Source: Fluviicoccus keumensis (lineage in GTDB: Bacteria; Pseudomonadota; Gammaproteobacteria; Pseudomonadales; Moraxellaceae). From it: 64,000 bases of DNA. Shown here in pieces: positions 36,178 through 44,428 of the stretch. The translations under genes were made by a program, and so were the position numbers. Each line of letters starts with the position of its first letter. The stretch's first letter is position 1. The stretch spans positions 62,001-126,000 of the forward strand of contig NZ_SHKX01000016.1 of NCBI RefSeq assembly GCF_004217445.1, written 5' to 3'. Below the pieces are notes generated by a model. It was not told the origin of the DNA and did not search any database. It worked only from the letters and a program-made list of their open reading frames with translations.

Positions 36178-36372
36178 TCAGCACGGGCATTTGCCCGTGC
36201 CCTTGCCGCCATAGCGCGCCAGCATGCGGCCGCGCACAAAGGCCTCGCGGCTCAGCGGCGTCAGTTCCGGGTGCTTGTCGCGCATGTGTTGCAGGTAACG
36301 GTCGTAATCCGGCACGCCCACCATCAGCGCGCCGCCTTCCCGCAACTTCCGCCATGCCTCGCGCAGGTGCAT
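36178..36372 (-). CDS. YbdD/YjiX family small protein
   Basis: A 64-residue protein with the family pattern VGVPDYDRYLQHMRDKHPEL and a C-terminal Cys-x-Cys end (KCPC). Its ATG at 36372 overlaps the cstA stop (TGATG), so it is translationally coupled to the transporter, as ybdD is to cstA and yjiX to btsT in E. coli. The family is required for, or modulates, CstA/BtsT transport. Its last codons coincide with a perfect hairpin at 36181-36200. Confidence 0.88.
   Translation of the reverse strand: MHLREAWRKLREGGALMVGVPDYDRYLQHMRDKHPELTPLSREAFVRGRMLARYGGKGTGKCPC
36181..36200. terminator. Hairpin at convergent gene ends
   Basis: GCACGGGC-ATTT-GCCCGTGC is a perfect 8-bp stem with a 4-base loop. 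It covers the last sense codons of ybdD and lies 8 bases after the response-regulator stop. There is no T tract on either side, so termination would have to be Rho-assisted; the structure may simply protect the 3' ends. Confidence 0.45.
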
Positions 36373-38426
36373 CACGAGGCCTCCGCGCGCAGCGCCACTT
36401 CCTTCGCGGTCGGCTGCGGATTGCGCAGCGCCTTCAGCATGGCGCGCAAGGCAAAGAGCAGCATCGACAGCACCACGCCCAGAAACACTACGCAGAGCGC
36501 CGCATTGATGTAGTCGTTCATGATCACCTGCTGCATCTGGTCCAGGCTCTTGGCCGGGGGCAGCACCTCGCCCTTGGCCAGCGCGGCGCTGAACTTGTCG
36601 GCGTGCGCCAGGAAGCCGATCTTCGGATTCGCATGGAACAGCTTCTGCCAGCCGGCGGTCAGGGTGATGGTCAGCACCATCACGGCGGGCAACAGCGTCA
36701 CCCAGACATAGCGCTCGCGCTTCATTTTCACCAGCACCGTGCTGGCCAGCAGCAGGGCGATGGCCGCCAGCATCTGGTTGGCGATGCCGAACAGCGGCCA
36801 CAGCGTGTTGATGCCGCCCAGCGGGTCGATGACGCCCTGATAGAGGAACCAGCCCCAGCCGCCCACGCACAGCGCCGTCGCCGCCAGATTGGCCGTCCAC
36901 GAGTCGGTATGGCCCAGCGGCTTCCAGGCCGCGCCCAGCAGGTCCTGGATCATGAAGCGGCCGACGCGCGTGCCCGCGTCGATGGTGGTGAGGATGAACA
37001 GCGCCTCGAAGAGGATGGCGAAGTGGTACCAGAAGGCCATCATCGCCGGGCCGCCGATGACGCTGGAGAGGATGTGCGCCATGCCCACCGCCAGCGTCGG
37101 CGCGCCGCCCGCGCGGGAGAGGATGCTGCTTTCACCGATGTCCTTGGCGGTCTGCGCCAGCATTTCCGGCGTCACCACGAAGCCCCAGGCGGAAATGGTC
37201 TGGGCCGCGCTTTCAACGGTAGTGCCGATCAGCGCGGGCGGCGAGTTCAGCGCGAAATACAGCCCCGGTTCCAGCACGCAGGCGGCGATCATGGCGCTGA
37301 TAGCGACGAAGGACTCGGTCAGCATCGCGCCGTAGCCGATGAAGCGCATGTGCGATTCGCGCTCCAGCATCTTCGGCGTGGTGCCCGAGGCCACCAGCGC
37401 GTGGAAGCCCGACACCGCGCCGCAGGCCAGCGTCACGAACAGGAAGGGGAAGAGGTTGCCCGCGAACACCGGGCCGCTGCCGTCAATGAACGGCGTCAAT
37501 GCCGGCATCTTCAGCTCCGGCATCACCACGAAAATGCCCAGCGCCAGCCCGACGATGGTGCCGATCTTGAGGAAGGTGCTGAGGTAATCGCGCGGGGCCA
37601 GCAGAAGCCACACCGGCAGCACCGAGGCCACAAAACCGTAGCCGATCAGGCACAGCGCCAGCGTCTCACCCTTCAGCGTGAACAGCGGCCCCAGCACCGG
37701 GTCCGCCGCCACGCGGCCGCCCTGCACGATCGACAGCATCAGCAGCACAAAGCCGATCACCGAGGTTTCGCCAATGCGGCCGGGCCGGATGTAGCGCATG
37801 TACACGCCCATGAACAGCGCGATGGGGATGGTGGCGGCAATGGTGAACGTGCCCCACGGCGAATGCGCCAGCGCCTTCACCACCACCAGCGCCAGTACCG
37901 CCAGCAGGATCACCATGATCGCCAGGATGCCGACCCCGGCGATGGCGCCGGGGATCGGCCCCAGTTCCGAACGGATCATGTCGCCCAGCGAGCGCGCATC
38001 GCGGCGCGTGGAAAAGCAGAGGATGACGAAGTCCTGCACCGCGCCCGCCAGCACCACCCCGGCCAGGATCCAAAGCGTGCCCGGCAGATAGCCCATCTGC
38101 GCCGCCAGCACCGGCCCGATCAGCGGCCCGGCCCCGGCAACGGCCGCGAAGTGATGGCCGAACAGCACCCACTTGTCGGTGGGCACGAAGTCGAGACCGT
38201 CATTGCGGGCATGCGCCGGGGTGATGCGGCGGTCGTCCAGTTGCAGCACGGTATTGGCGATGAAGCGGCTGTAATAACGGTAGGCGATCAGGTAGACGGA
38301 GAGGGCGGCGATCATCAGCCAGACGGCGTTGACGGTTTCTCCCCGGTTCAGCGCCAGCACGGCCAGGGCGCCGGCGCCGGCCAGCGCGATCAGGCTCCAG
38401 AGGGCGGTCTGCTTCAGGTTGTTCAT
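36372..38426 (-). CDS. cstA: CstA/BtsT-family pyruvate or peptide transporter
   Basis: A 684-residue inner-membrane protein with about 16-18 hydrophobic segments. The CstA signature is plain near the N-terminus: TDKWVLFGHHFAAVAGAGPLIGPVLAAQMGYLPGTLWI, then GAVQDFVILCFSTRRDARSLGDM. Family members import pyruvate (BtsT, CstA) and were earlier described as peptide carriers in carbon starvation. The C-terminal domain has the usual long helices. A coupled ybdD-type gene follows. No convincing CRP site was seen upstream, unlike in E. coli. Confidence 0.93.
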   Translation of the reverse strand: MNNLKQTALWSLIALAGAGALAVLALNRGETVNAVWLMIAALSVYLIAYRYYSRFIANTVLQLDDRRITPAHARNDGLDFVPTDKWVLFGHHFAAVAGAGPLIGPVLAAQMGYLPGTLWILAGVVLAGAVQDFVILCFSTRRDARSLGDMIRSELGPIPGAIAGVGILAIMVILLAVLALVVVKALAHSPWGTFTIAATIPIALFMGVYMRYIRPGRIGETSVIGFVLLMLSIVQGGRVAADPVLGPLFTLKGETLALCLIGYGFVASVLPVWLLLAPRDYLSTFLKIGTIVGLALGIFVVMPELKMPALTPFIDGSGPVFAGNLFPFLFVTLACGAVSGFHALVASGTTPKMLERESHMRFIGYGAMLTESFVAISAMIAACVLEPGLYFALNSPPALIGTTVESAAQTISAWGFVVTPEMLAQTAKDIGESSILSRAGGAPTLAVGMAHILSSVIGGPAMMAFWYHFAILFEALFILTTIDAGTRVGRFMIQDLLGAAWKPLGHTDSWTANLAATALCVGGWGWFLYQGVIDPLGGINTLWPLFGIANQMLAAIALLLASTVLVKMKRERYVWVTLLPAVMVLTITLTAGWQKLFHANPKIGFLAHADKFSAALAKGEVLPPAKSLDQMQQVIMNDYINAALCVVFLGVVLSMLLFALRAMLKALRNPQPTAKEVALRAEAS

Positions 38427-38536
38427 GTTGTTTTCCGGTTGGTCGGGTTCCTGTCCCGGTCAGGGCGAAAGACCGGGTTGACTGGTCGGGAATAGTACCG
38501 GGCAGGCCGGGACAGGAACAGGGCTTGCGACGGGCT

Positions 38537-38845
38537 TTATCGGGAAAGGAGGACGAAAAGCAGGGGCGGCGTCAGCGCCAGGACGGCCGCCAGCACATAG
38601 CCGCGCGGCCCGGCGTTGAAGCTTTTCAGCAACAGGACCGCCACCGCCAGGCTGATCAGGAAGGAGAACCCCGCTACCGCCAGACCGGCGTAACCGTCCA
38701 CGAAGCTGACATCCCCGCGCTTGTTCTTAAGCGAGATGCCGCCGTCCAGCAGCGCCAGCCAGCCGAAGCCCTGGAAGAACACCGTCATCAGCAGGGTGAT
38801 GAAGCGCTCGGCGGTCGGGTCGGCGTTCCGGTCAGACGGCGGCAT
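38537..38845 (-). CDS. Small membrane protein
   Basis: A 102-residue protein with three predicted membrane helices (about 15-35, 52-72 and 82-100) and a short polar N-terminus. Its ATG lies inside the end of the OsmC-YcaO gene (14-base overlap, different frame), suggesting translational coupling. No family is recognised. It could help anchor or serve as an accessory to the upstream protein, but only the overlap supports that. Confidence 0.6.
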   Translation of the reverse strand: MPPSDRNADPTAERFITLLMTVFFQGFGWLALLDGGISLKNKRGDVSFVDGYAGLAVAGFSFLISLAVAVLLLKSFNAGPRGYVLAAVLALTPPLLFVLLSR

Positions 38846-41027
38846 TGGCGCGGGCCCGGTGCAGCTTGGTGTAGTTGTCCACCAGCCGCTGGTGCCGGTC
38901 CATTCCTTCCAGTTTCATACTGGTGGGGGTCAGGCCGTGGAAGCGGACGCTGCCGTCCACCGAGCCCAGCACCGCGTCCATGCGCTCGTTGCCGAACATG
39001 CGCCGGAAATTGGCCTCGTAATCTGCCAGCTCCATCTCGTCGTCCAGCACCACTTCCAGCACCACGTCCATGCACTGGTAGAACAGGCCGCGCTCGACGG
39101 TGTTAGTGTTGTATTGCAGGAAGGTTTCCACCAGCTCCTTGGCGTCTTCCAGTTGCTGCAGCGCCAGATGGATCAGCAGTTTCAGCTCCAGCACCGTCAG
39201 CTGGCCCCACACCGAGTTATCGTCGAACTCGATACCGATCAGCGTGACGATATCGGTGTAGTTGTCCAGCTCGCATTCTTCCAACCTTTCCAACAGCGCT
39301 TCCAGCGCCGCGTCGTCCAGCCGGTGCAGGTTCAGGATATCGGCGCGGAATTGCAGGGCGATGTTGGTGTTGTCCCAGACCAGGTCTTCCACCGGATAGA
39401 TTTCCGAATAGCCCGGCACCAGGATGCGGCAGCCCGGCGCGCCCAGATGGGTGTAGACCGCCATGTACACTTCCTTGCCCAGTTCTTCGAGAATGCCGAA
39501 CAGCGTCGCCGCCTCGTCGGCATTGGAATTTTCGCCATGGCCGGAGAAATCCCATTCCACGAATTCGTAATCCGCCTTGGCGCTGAAGAAACGCCAGGAC
39601 ACCAGTCCGCTGGAGTCGATGAAGTGCTCCACAAAGTTGTTCGGTTCGGTGACGGCATTGCTGTTGAAGGTGGGGCGGGGCAGGTCGTTCAGGCCTTCAA
39701 AGCTGCGGCCTTGCAGCAACTCGGTCAGGCTGCGCTCCAGCGCCACCTCAAAACTGGGATGCGCGCCGAAGGAGGCGAATACGCCGCCGGTGCGCGGATT
39801 CATCAGCGTCACGCACATCACCGGGTATTGCCCGCCCAGCGAGGCATCCTTCACCAGCACCGGAAAGCCCTGTTCCTCCAGGCCCTGGATACCGGCGAGG
39901 ATGGCGGGATACTTCGCCAGCACGTCCATCGGTACATCCGGCAACGCTATCTCGCCTTCCAGGATCTCGCGCTTCACCGCCCGCTCGAAGATTTCCGACA
40001 GGCACTGCACCTGCGCTTCCTCCAGCGTGTTGCCCGCGCTCATGCCGTTGCTGAGGAACAGGTTTTCAATCAGGTTGGACGGGAAATAGACCGTTTGCCC
40101 ATCCGACTGGCGCACGAAGGGCAGCGAGCAAATGCCGCGCGCCGTGTTGCCGGAATTGGTGTCGTACAGGTGCGTGCCCAGCAGTTCGCCGTCCGGGTTG
40201 TAGATCTCCAGGCAGTAGTCATCCAGGATTTCCTTGGGCAGCTTGCCTTTGCGGCCGGGCTTGAACCACTTCTCGTCCGGGTAATGCACGAAATCGGCAT
40301 TGGCGATGTCCTCGCCCCAGAACTGGCCGTGGTAGAAGAAATTGCAGTTCAGCCGCTCGATGAACTCGCCCAGCGCCGAAGCCAGCGCGCTTTCCTTGGT
40401 GGCGCCCTTGCCGTTGGTGAAGCACATGGGCGAATGGGCGTCGCGGATATGCAGCGACCACACATTCGGCACGATGTTGCGCCATGAGGCGATCTCGATC
40501 TTCATGCCCAGCCCGGCCATGATTGCCGACATGTTGGCGATGGTTTCTTCCAGCGGCAGGTCCTTGCCGGGAATGCGGGTTCGGGTTCCCGAGTCCGCGC
40601 CGGGCATCAGCAGCGCCTGCGCGTCGGCGTCGATGCTTTCCACCGCCTCGATCACGAATTCCGGCCCGGTCTGCACTACCTTCTTGACAGTGCAGCGGTC
40701 GATGGAGCGCAGGATGCCCTGGCGGTCCTTGTCGGACATGTCGGCGGGCAGTTCCACCTGGATCTTGAAGATCTGGTTGTAGCGGTTTTCCGGGTCGACG
40801 ATGTTGTTCTGCGACAGGCGGATGTTGTCGGTGGAAATGTTCCGGGTCTGGCAGTACAGCTTGACGAAGTAGGCGGCGCACAGCGCGGACGAGGCCAGGA
40901 AGTAGTCGAAGGGGCCGGGGGCCGAGCCGTCGCCCTTGTAGCGGATGGGCTGGTCGGCCACCACGGTGAAGTCGTCGAATTTGGCTTCAAGCCGCAGCTT
41001 GTCGAGAAAGTTGACCTTGATTTCCAT
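38832..41027 (-). CDS. OsmC-YcaO fusion protein
   Basis: A 731-residue two-domain protein. Residues 1 to about 135 form an OsmC/Ohr-like domain (PGPFDYFLASSALCAAYFVKLYC). A YcaO domain follows from about 165: the segment GKGATKESALASALGEFIERL carries acidic ATP/Mg-binding residues, and VQCLSEIFERAVKREI is the matching second helix. The C-terminus has TPR-like helices (LLIHLALQQLEDAKELVE), as in E. coli YcaO. YcaO proteins activate amide backbones with ATP; in E. coli YcaO is linked to ribosomal protein S12 methylthiolation. No precursor peptide gene is evident nearby. Confidence 0.9.
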   Translation of the reverse strand: MEIKVNFLDKLRLEAKFDDFTVVADQPIRYKGDGSAPGPFDYFLASSALCAAYFVKLYCQTRNISTDNIRLSQNNIVDPENRYNQIFKIQVELPADMSDKDRQGILRSIDRCTVKKVVQTGPEFVIEAVESIDADAQALLMPGADSGTRTRIPGKDLPLEETIANMSAIMAGLGMKIEIASWRNIVPNVWSLHIRDAHSPMCFTNGKGATKESALASALGEFIERLNCNFFYHGQFWGEDIANADFVHYPDEKWFKPGRKGKLPKEILDDYCLEIYNPDGELLGTHLYDTNSGNTARGICSLPFVRQSDGQTVYFPSNLIENLFLSNGMSAGNTLEEAQVQCLSEIFERAVKREILEGEIALPDVPMDVLAKYPAILAGIQGLEEQGFPVLVKDASLGGQYPVMCVTLMNPRTGGVFASFGAHPSFEVALERSLTELLQGRSFEGLNDLPRPTFNSNAVTEPNNFVEHFIDSSGLVSWRFFSAKADYEFVEWDFSGHGENSNADEAATLFGILEELGKEVYMAVYTHLGAPGCRILVPGYSEIYPVEDLVWDNTNIALQFRADILNLHRLDDAALEALLERLEECELDNYTDIVTLIGIEFDDNSVWGQLTVLELKLLIHLALQQLEDAKELVETFLQYNTNTVERGLFYQCMDVVLEVVLDDEMELADYEANFRRMFGNERMDAVLGSVDGSVRFHGLTPTSMKLEGMDRHQRLVDNYTKLHRARANAAV

Positions 41028-41203
41028 GCGCGTACCTGACTGAAAGCGTGAATGGGGCCGTACCCGGATGGCGGTGCGGGAGCCGGAAGCAAAACACCGT
41101 CAACGGTGCGGCTTGGGGGTGGGGTTTGCCGGTGGCTGCATCTGTTCGAGCGAGCGTCCGGCCTTGGCGGGGAAGTTTACCGGAATGACGGGCGGATTTC
41201 GTT

Positions 41204-41740
41204 TCATTTGTCGATTTCGACCTGTCCGGAGAACCGGCGAATCAGTGCGATTTCCTCCGGCGCGATGCCCAGGGACTCCAGAAAGTCCTGATGCGCCTCG
41301 GGTGAGACCTTCTCGAATTCCTGATGCCATTTTTTCATGTCCGCTTCATCGAGTCCGGTGGAGGCGAGTAAGGAAATCCATTGCTCCTTCGTCATGGAAC
41401 GGCTTTTCCGCAGCACTTCCGTGTCGCCCAGCAATCGGGCGATGACGTGTTGCTGCTGTCGGAGTCTGGCGATTTCGCGGTTGATCTGCTGCAGGTGGCG
41501 TTCCAGCACCAGGGGAGCCGAGGCGTCATCGGCCTGCAACAGCCGGGCGATCAGCTCCAGCCCCAGTCCCGCCTCGCGGTAAGTCACGATTCGGTCCAGT
41601 CGTTGCACATCGGCTTCGGCATACAGGCGGTAGCCGGCCTCGCTGCGCGCCGAGGGCGAAAGCAGGCCGATGGTGTCGTAGTAAAGCAGCGCGCTGCGCG
41701 ACAGCCCGAAGCGTTTTCCCAGTTGTCCCACGGTATACAT
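41204..41740 (-). CDS. MerR-family transcriptional regulator with extra C-terminal domain
   Basis: A 178-residue regulator from ATG 41740. The N-terminus is a MerR helix-turn-helix (YTVGQLGKRFGLSRSALLYYDTIGLL) with the wing SEAGYRLYAEADVQRL, followed by a dimer coiled coil (ERHLQQINREIARLRQQQHV). Instead of metal-binding cysteines it ends in a 58-residue helical domain (MTKEQWISLLASTGLDEADM onwards) that is clearly homologous to the whole of the small protein encoded just upstream at 41800-41994. That pairing suggests the domain is a sensor or partner module; its ligand is unknown. Confidence 0.88.
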   Translation of the reverse strand: MYTVGQLGKRFGLSRSALLYYDTIGLLSPSARSEAGYRLYAEADVQRLDRIVTYREAGLGLELIARLLQADDASAPLVLERHLQQINREIARLRQQQHVIARLLGDTEVLRKSRSMTKEQWISLLASTGLDEADMKKWHQEFEKVSPEAHQDFLESLGIAPEEIALIRRFSGQVEIDK

Positions 41741-41799
41741 GTTGAGGTTGCCTCGGTAGTGGAAGCTCGGCCGGGGAGGGGCAGGCTTCCCGGGGTGTT

Positions 41800-41994
41800 T
41801 CAACCGGCTTGCGAGAACTGCCTGACGGTCAGGATTTCCTCGGCGGGCAAGCCGATCCATTCCAGGAACGATTGATGCTGATCCGGATAGCGGCGTTCAA
41901 ATTCGCGATGCCAGGTGTGCATCATGGCGTCGCTGAGGCCGGTGGCCTGAAACAGTTCTATCCATTGTTGCTTGGTCATGCGGGCGGTGCTCAT
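41800..41994 (-). CDS. Stand-alone copy of the MerR C-terminal domain
   Basis: A 64-residue helical protein starting at ATG 41994, which is preceded by GAGGAG. Its sequence from MTKQQWIELFQATGLSDAMM to EEILTVRQFSQA aligns without gaps to the C-terminal domain of the neighbouring MerR regulator (same MTK-QWI, ATGL/STGL, WH-EFE, P-HQ-FLE, G-EEI and R-FS positions). The two genes are 59 bases apart on the same strand and probably co-transcribed. It may form mixed contacts with, or titrate, the regulator. Confidence 0.8.
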   Translation of the reverse strand: MSTARMTKQQWIELFQATGLSDAMMHTWHREFERRYPDQHQSFLEWIGLPAEEILTVRQFSQAG

Positions 41995-42246
41995 GCGATT
42001 GCTCCTCAAGGTTGGGTGACTGACGGCGGCATGCTGTCAGATTTTCACTTTGGAGTATCAAGCCGTAGACAGGTCAAGCGGGTTCGGGGACTTGGGTCTG
42101 TTTTCATTATTCTGAGCAGGATGACGCTCAGCCCTCCGGCGTATGTTGTTCGGCTAAGTTTGTAGCCGGGTAGCGTTCCCAATGCTGATGATGCCCGGAA
42201 TGAATCGCTTGTCGGCTGAAACGGTCTTTTGGCGCTTTCGAACTCC

Positions 42247-42792
42247 CTATCCAATTCTCTCGTTGGCGAGCGGGAGTATGCCATCGTGAACATGTATGGC
42301 TGCCCGAAGGTAGGTTTCAACGTATGACGAAAATTGCCACGGTTCGATCATTAGCAGCGCGATCGTGAGGTCGCCTTTCTGGACACGACTCTTCGCCGTT
42401 TCCGTCATCCGCGGCGCCGCCAGCAAAGAACCTTTATGGAACATGATTCCTGGAATCGCTACCGAAGGCGGCCTGCCGACACGGACCAACATTTCACCCG
42501 TAAGATGGTGGTCTATAGTCCGGTCTGAGGTGTCGTTTCGAGCGCCGGGAGTAGCCTTTCCCACATAAATGACGTCACCTTCAGGATAGGTTGCGATGAC
42601 ATAGACACCGAACGCCGAACGAACTTCGGGGGCCGAGACCGATTGTGCGCCATGAAGGGTCATAGGCCAATTAGTCAGCCATTTCTTAATGGGTTCCTCA
42701 GGCATGGAGACGTTGAGGCGGAATGCTCCCTGCAGCCCGCACACAGCATTTTCAAGGTTGGTTATGATTTTAACGGCGTCTCCGATCTTCAC
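42247..42792 (-). CDS. GIY-YIG-type endonuclease-like protein
   Basis: A 181-residue protein. FGVYVIATYPEGDVIYVGKAT gives the paired GVY (62-64) and YVG (76-78) strands. Downstream basic residues (R91, H95/H96) precede the catalytic-glutamate helix SSYVETYLRA (E159). The layout fits stand-alone GIY-YIG nucleases such as restriction enzymes of the Eco29kI/Hpy188I type or repair nucleases. Codon use is less GC-rich than in flanking core genes. No methyltransferase or homing-intron signature is adjacent. A defence or mobile-element role is inferred. Confidence 0.72.
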   Translation of the reverse strand: MKIGDAVKIITNLENAVCGLQGAFRLNVSMPEEPIKKWLTNWPMTLHGAQSVSAPEVRSAFGVYVIATYPEGDVIYVGKATPGARNDTSDRTIDHHLTGEMLVRVGRPPSVAIPGIMFHKGSLLAAPRMTETAKSRVQKGDLTIALLMIEPWQFSSYVETYLRAAIHVHDGILPLANERIG

Positions 42793-42845
42793 ACTTTATC
42801 TCCCCAGACGAACATGCTTACGACATCCCCTGAATACAATTTACT

Positions 42846-42892
42846 CCTCCAACTCAGGAAGCTCCCATGAATCAACCTTGAAGGTTGCCAAG
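42846..42892. repeat. Imperfect island repeat, copy B
   Basis: CTCCAACTCAGG...GCTCCCATGA...TGAAGGTTGCCAAG aligns over about 46 bases with 46909-46954, sharing GCTCCCATGA exactly. The segment includes a 7-bp stem CAACCTT-G-AAGGTTG. It lies in the spacer 3' of the minus-strand gene ending at 42948. Further right, CGGGGAGGT (42916-42924) matches the core of the 24-base repeat. Confidence 0.55.
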
Positions 42893-42947
42893 CACCTCAG
42901 TCCCGAGGGGACGGGCGGGGAGGTGACCTCCGCTGAACTATCAGTGC

Positions 42948-44426
42948 TTAACGCTGCCTTGCGAAAGCGGCGACACACGCCTTGTCGGCCTCATCAGTAT
43001 CAAACTGATTTCCCGCCGGGGAATTCCGGTGATCGTAATATTTCACGCCTTTATGGGTCTTGTTGACGACAAAGTGTCCGCTGCGTATTTCGTCCGAATG
43101 CGCATCGCCCCAACTCTCTCCTGCCTGATAGCCCAGATACTCATAGTGCGTGCGACATCCGTTCGAATAGCTGGCAATTCCCCACCATCGGGACTCGCCT
43201 CCGGTCTCAGGCAATAACATATCCTTCACTTCAAGCCTGCCGTTAACCAATTGTGCGCCGGGATAATCCTGGCCATAAGGAACATTGCCCCCAACTGATA
43301 AATCACCGCTGCCATTCACCGGCTCTCCGGCAACGCAAGGACCGGTCCAGCGCACCTCCGGTTGGTAGTCCGGAGTGTCTTCGCTATCGTAGAGATAGAC
43401 ATGGCAACCCCCCGCCAGATTGAACCGACGTGCAAACTGTCTTGGCTGGCCTGACTCCTCGGCAATTACATCGCCATGCCACGCGCTCAGTGCATCGGCA
43501 GCTTCCGAAGTGTGCGCCGCTTCGCTCTTGGTGTCGGCCACCTGAGACGGCGTGCCCACCACAGCGACGTTGTCCTTGCCCGTATCGGGTTGCGTCTCCT
43601 TTTGCAGGAGATCAGCCGCTTGCGGCTCGGGGGACTTGCCGGCCAGCCACTGGGCACGCCAGCCCTTCACCTTTTCGGCATAACCGGTCACCTGCGGCAC
43701 GCACTCGGCCTCAAAGAACGAGAGATTGTCCGGCTGCTTGCCGGGGTTTGCCTTGATCTCCTGATCCAGCTTTTCGTAGAGCTTCTGACATTCCGCGACA
43801 GACAGCAGGTATTGTCCCGGCGCGGTCGCACTCTCTTTCGCTTGGGCGCCGCTGAATACCCATTGCCCGCCCTGTTGCTTCCAGCCCAGGCGCTCCGCAG
43901 CGCTAAAGGCCTGCACCGGGGCATATTCCGGTAACCAGTAGAGAATGTCGGCGTTACTGTTCAGGTTTTCGACCTCGCCGGTCAGCTGGTTGAGCTGCTT
44001 TTCGCGGTAATTCATGCAGGCCTGCTCGGTGCAATCGCTCTGCAACGCGGCCGCCGTGCTGCTGTCGAGTGCGGCAACGCGATCACGCTCACTGGTCGCG
44101 GAAATCTTGGCCATGCGGGGCGTCGATGCACTGGCCGTGCGCTTGGTCTGCACCAGAGCCTCTTCCACCTGCGCTTCCGTCAGCGGCTGGCCTTCCTTGG
44201 CCCCAAGGTTGGAGAGAAAGCTCTCGGCCGCCTGACAGCCTTGAAATTGTTCGTATGCCAACCGGCAGGGCAGAAAGCCCTTGCAGTAGCCGGTAAGCCA
44301 TACGTCTTTTCCCATGGCCTCGACCGGGTCAGACGACGTATCGCTACCGCAAAGGGCGTCAGCGTGTACCGGGCTGCCCATCAACAGAACAGCGGGCAAG
44401 GCGAGCTTCAACAGTTGTTTGAACAT
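42948..44426 (-). CDS. Unrecognised exported protein, second gene of island pair
   Basis: A 492-residue protein with signal peptide MFKQLLKLALPAVLLMGSPVHA and about a dozen cysteines, consistent with a disulfide-bonded periplasmic or secreted product. The middle is helical and polar; the C-terminal third (GGCHVYLYDSEDTPDYQPEVRW, NGRLEVKDMLLPETG) is beta-rich and resembles a small ligand- or wall-binding domain. I know no family. ATG 44426 lies 2 bases after the upstream gene's stop, so the two are translated as a pair. GC content is lower than in core genes. Confidence 0.7.
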   Translation of the reverse strand: MFKQLLKLALPAVLLMGSPVHADALCGSDTSSDPVEAMGKDVWLTGYCKGFLPCRLAYEQFQGCQAAESFLSNLGAKEGQPLTEAQVEEALVQTKRTASASTPRMAKISATSERDRVAALDSSTAAALQSDCTEQACMNYREKQLNQLTGEVENLNSNADILYWLPEYAPVQAFSAAERLGWKQQGGQWVFSGAQAKESATAPGQYLLSVAECQKLYEKLDQEIKANPGKQPDNLSFFEAECVPQVTGYAEKVKGWRAQWLAGKSPEPQAADLLQKETQPDTGKDNVAVVGTPSQVADTKSEAAHTSEAADALSAWHGDVIAEESGQPRQFARRFNLAGGCHVYLYDSEDTPDYQPEVRWTGPCVAGEPVNGSGDLSVGGNVPYGQDYPGAQLVNGRLEVKDMLLPETGGESRWWGIASYSNGCRTHYEYLGYQAGESWGDAHSDEIRSGHFVVNKTHKGVKYYDHRNSPAGNQFDTDEADKACVAAFARQR

Positions 44427-44428
44427 GG

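Noticed and set aside
36354..38495. 713-residue plus-strand frame across cstA
   Set aside because: Antisense to cstA; very rich in Arg, Gln and His with no motifs.
38721..40487. 588-residue plus-strand frame across the OsmC-YcaO gene
   Set aside because: Antisense shadow of a well-supported two-domain gene.
38832..41027. YcaO gene as part of a modified-peptide (RiPP) cluster
   Set aside because: No small precursor gene, protease, dehydrogenase or exporter is adjacent; the TPR-like C-terminus matches the E. coli YcaO type instead.
42023..42080. MerR-type promoter with 19-base spacer upstream of the MerR pair
   Set aside because: TTGACC and a repeated TCAAGC are present on the appropriate strand, but no acceptable -10 lies at 19-20 bases.
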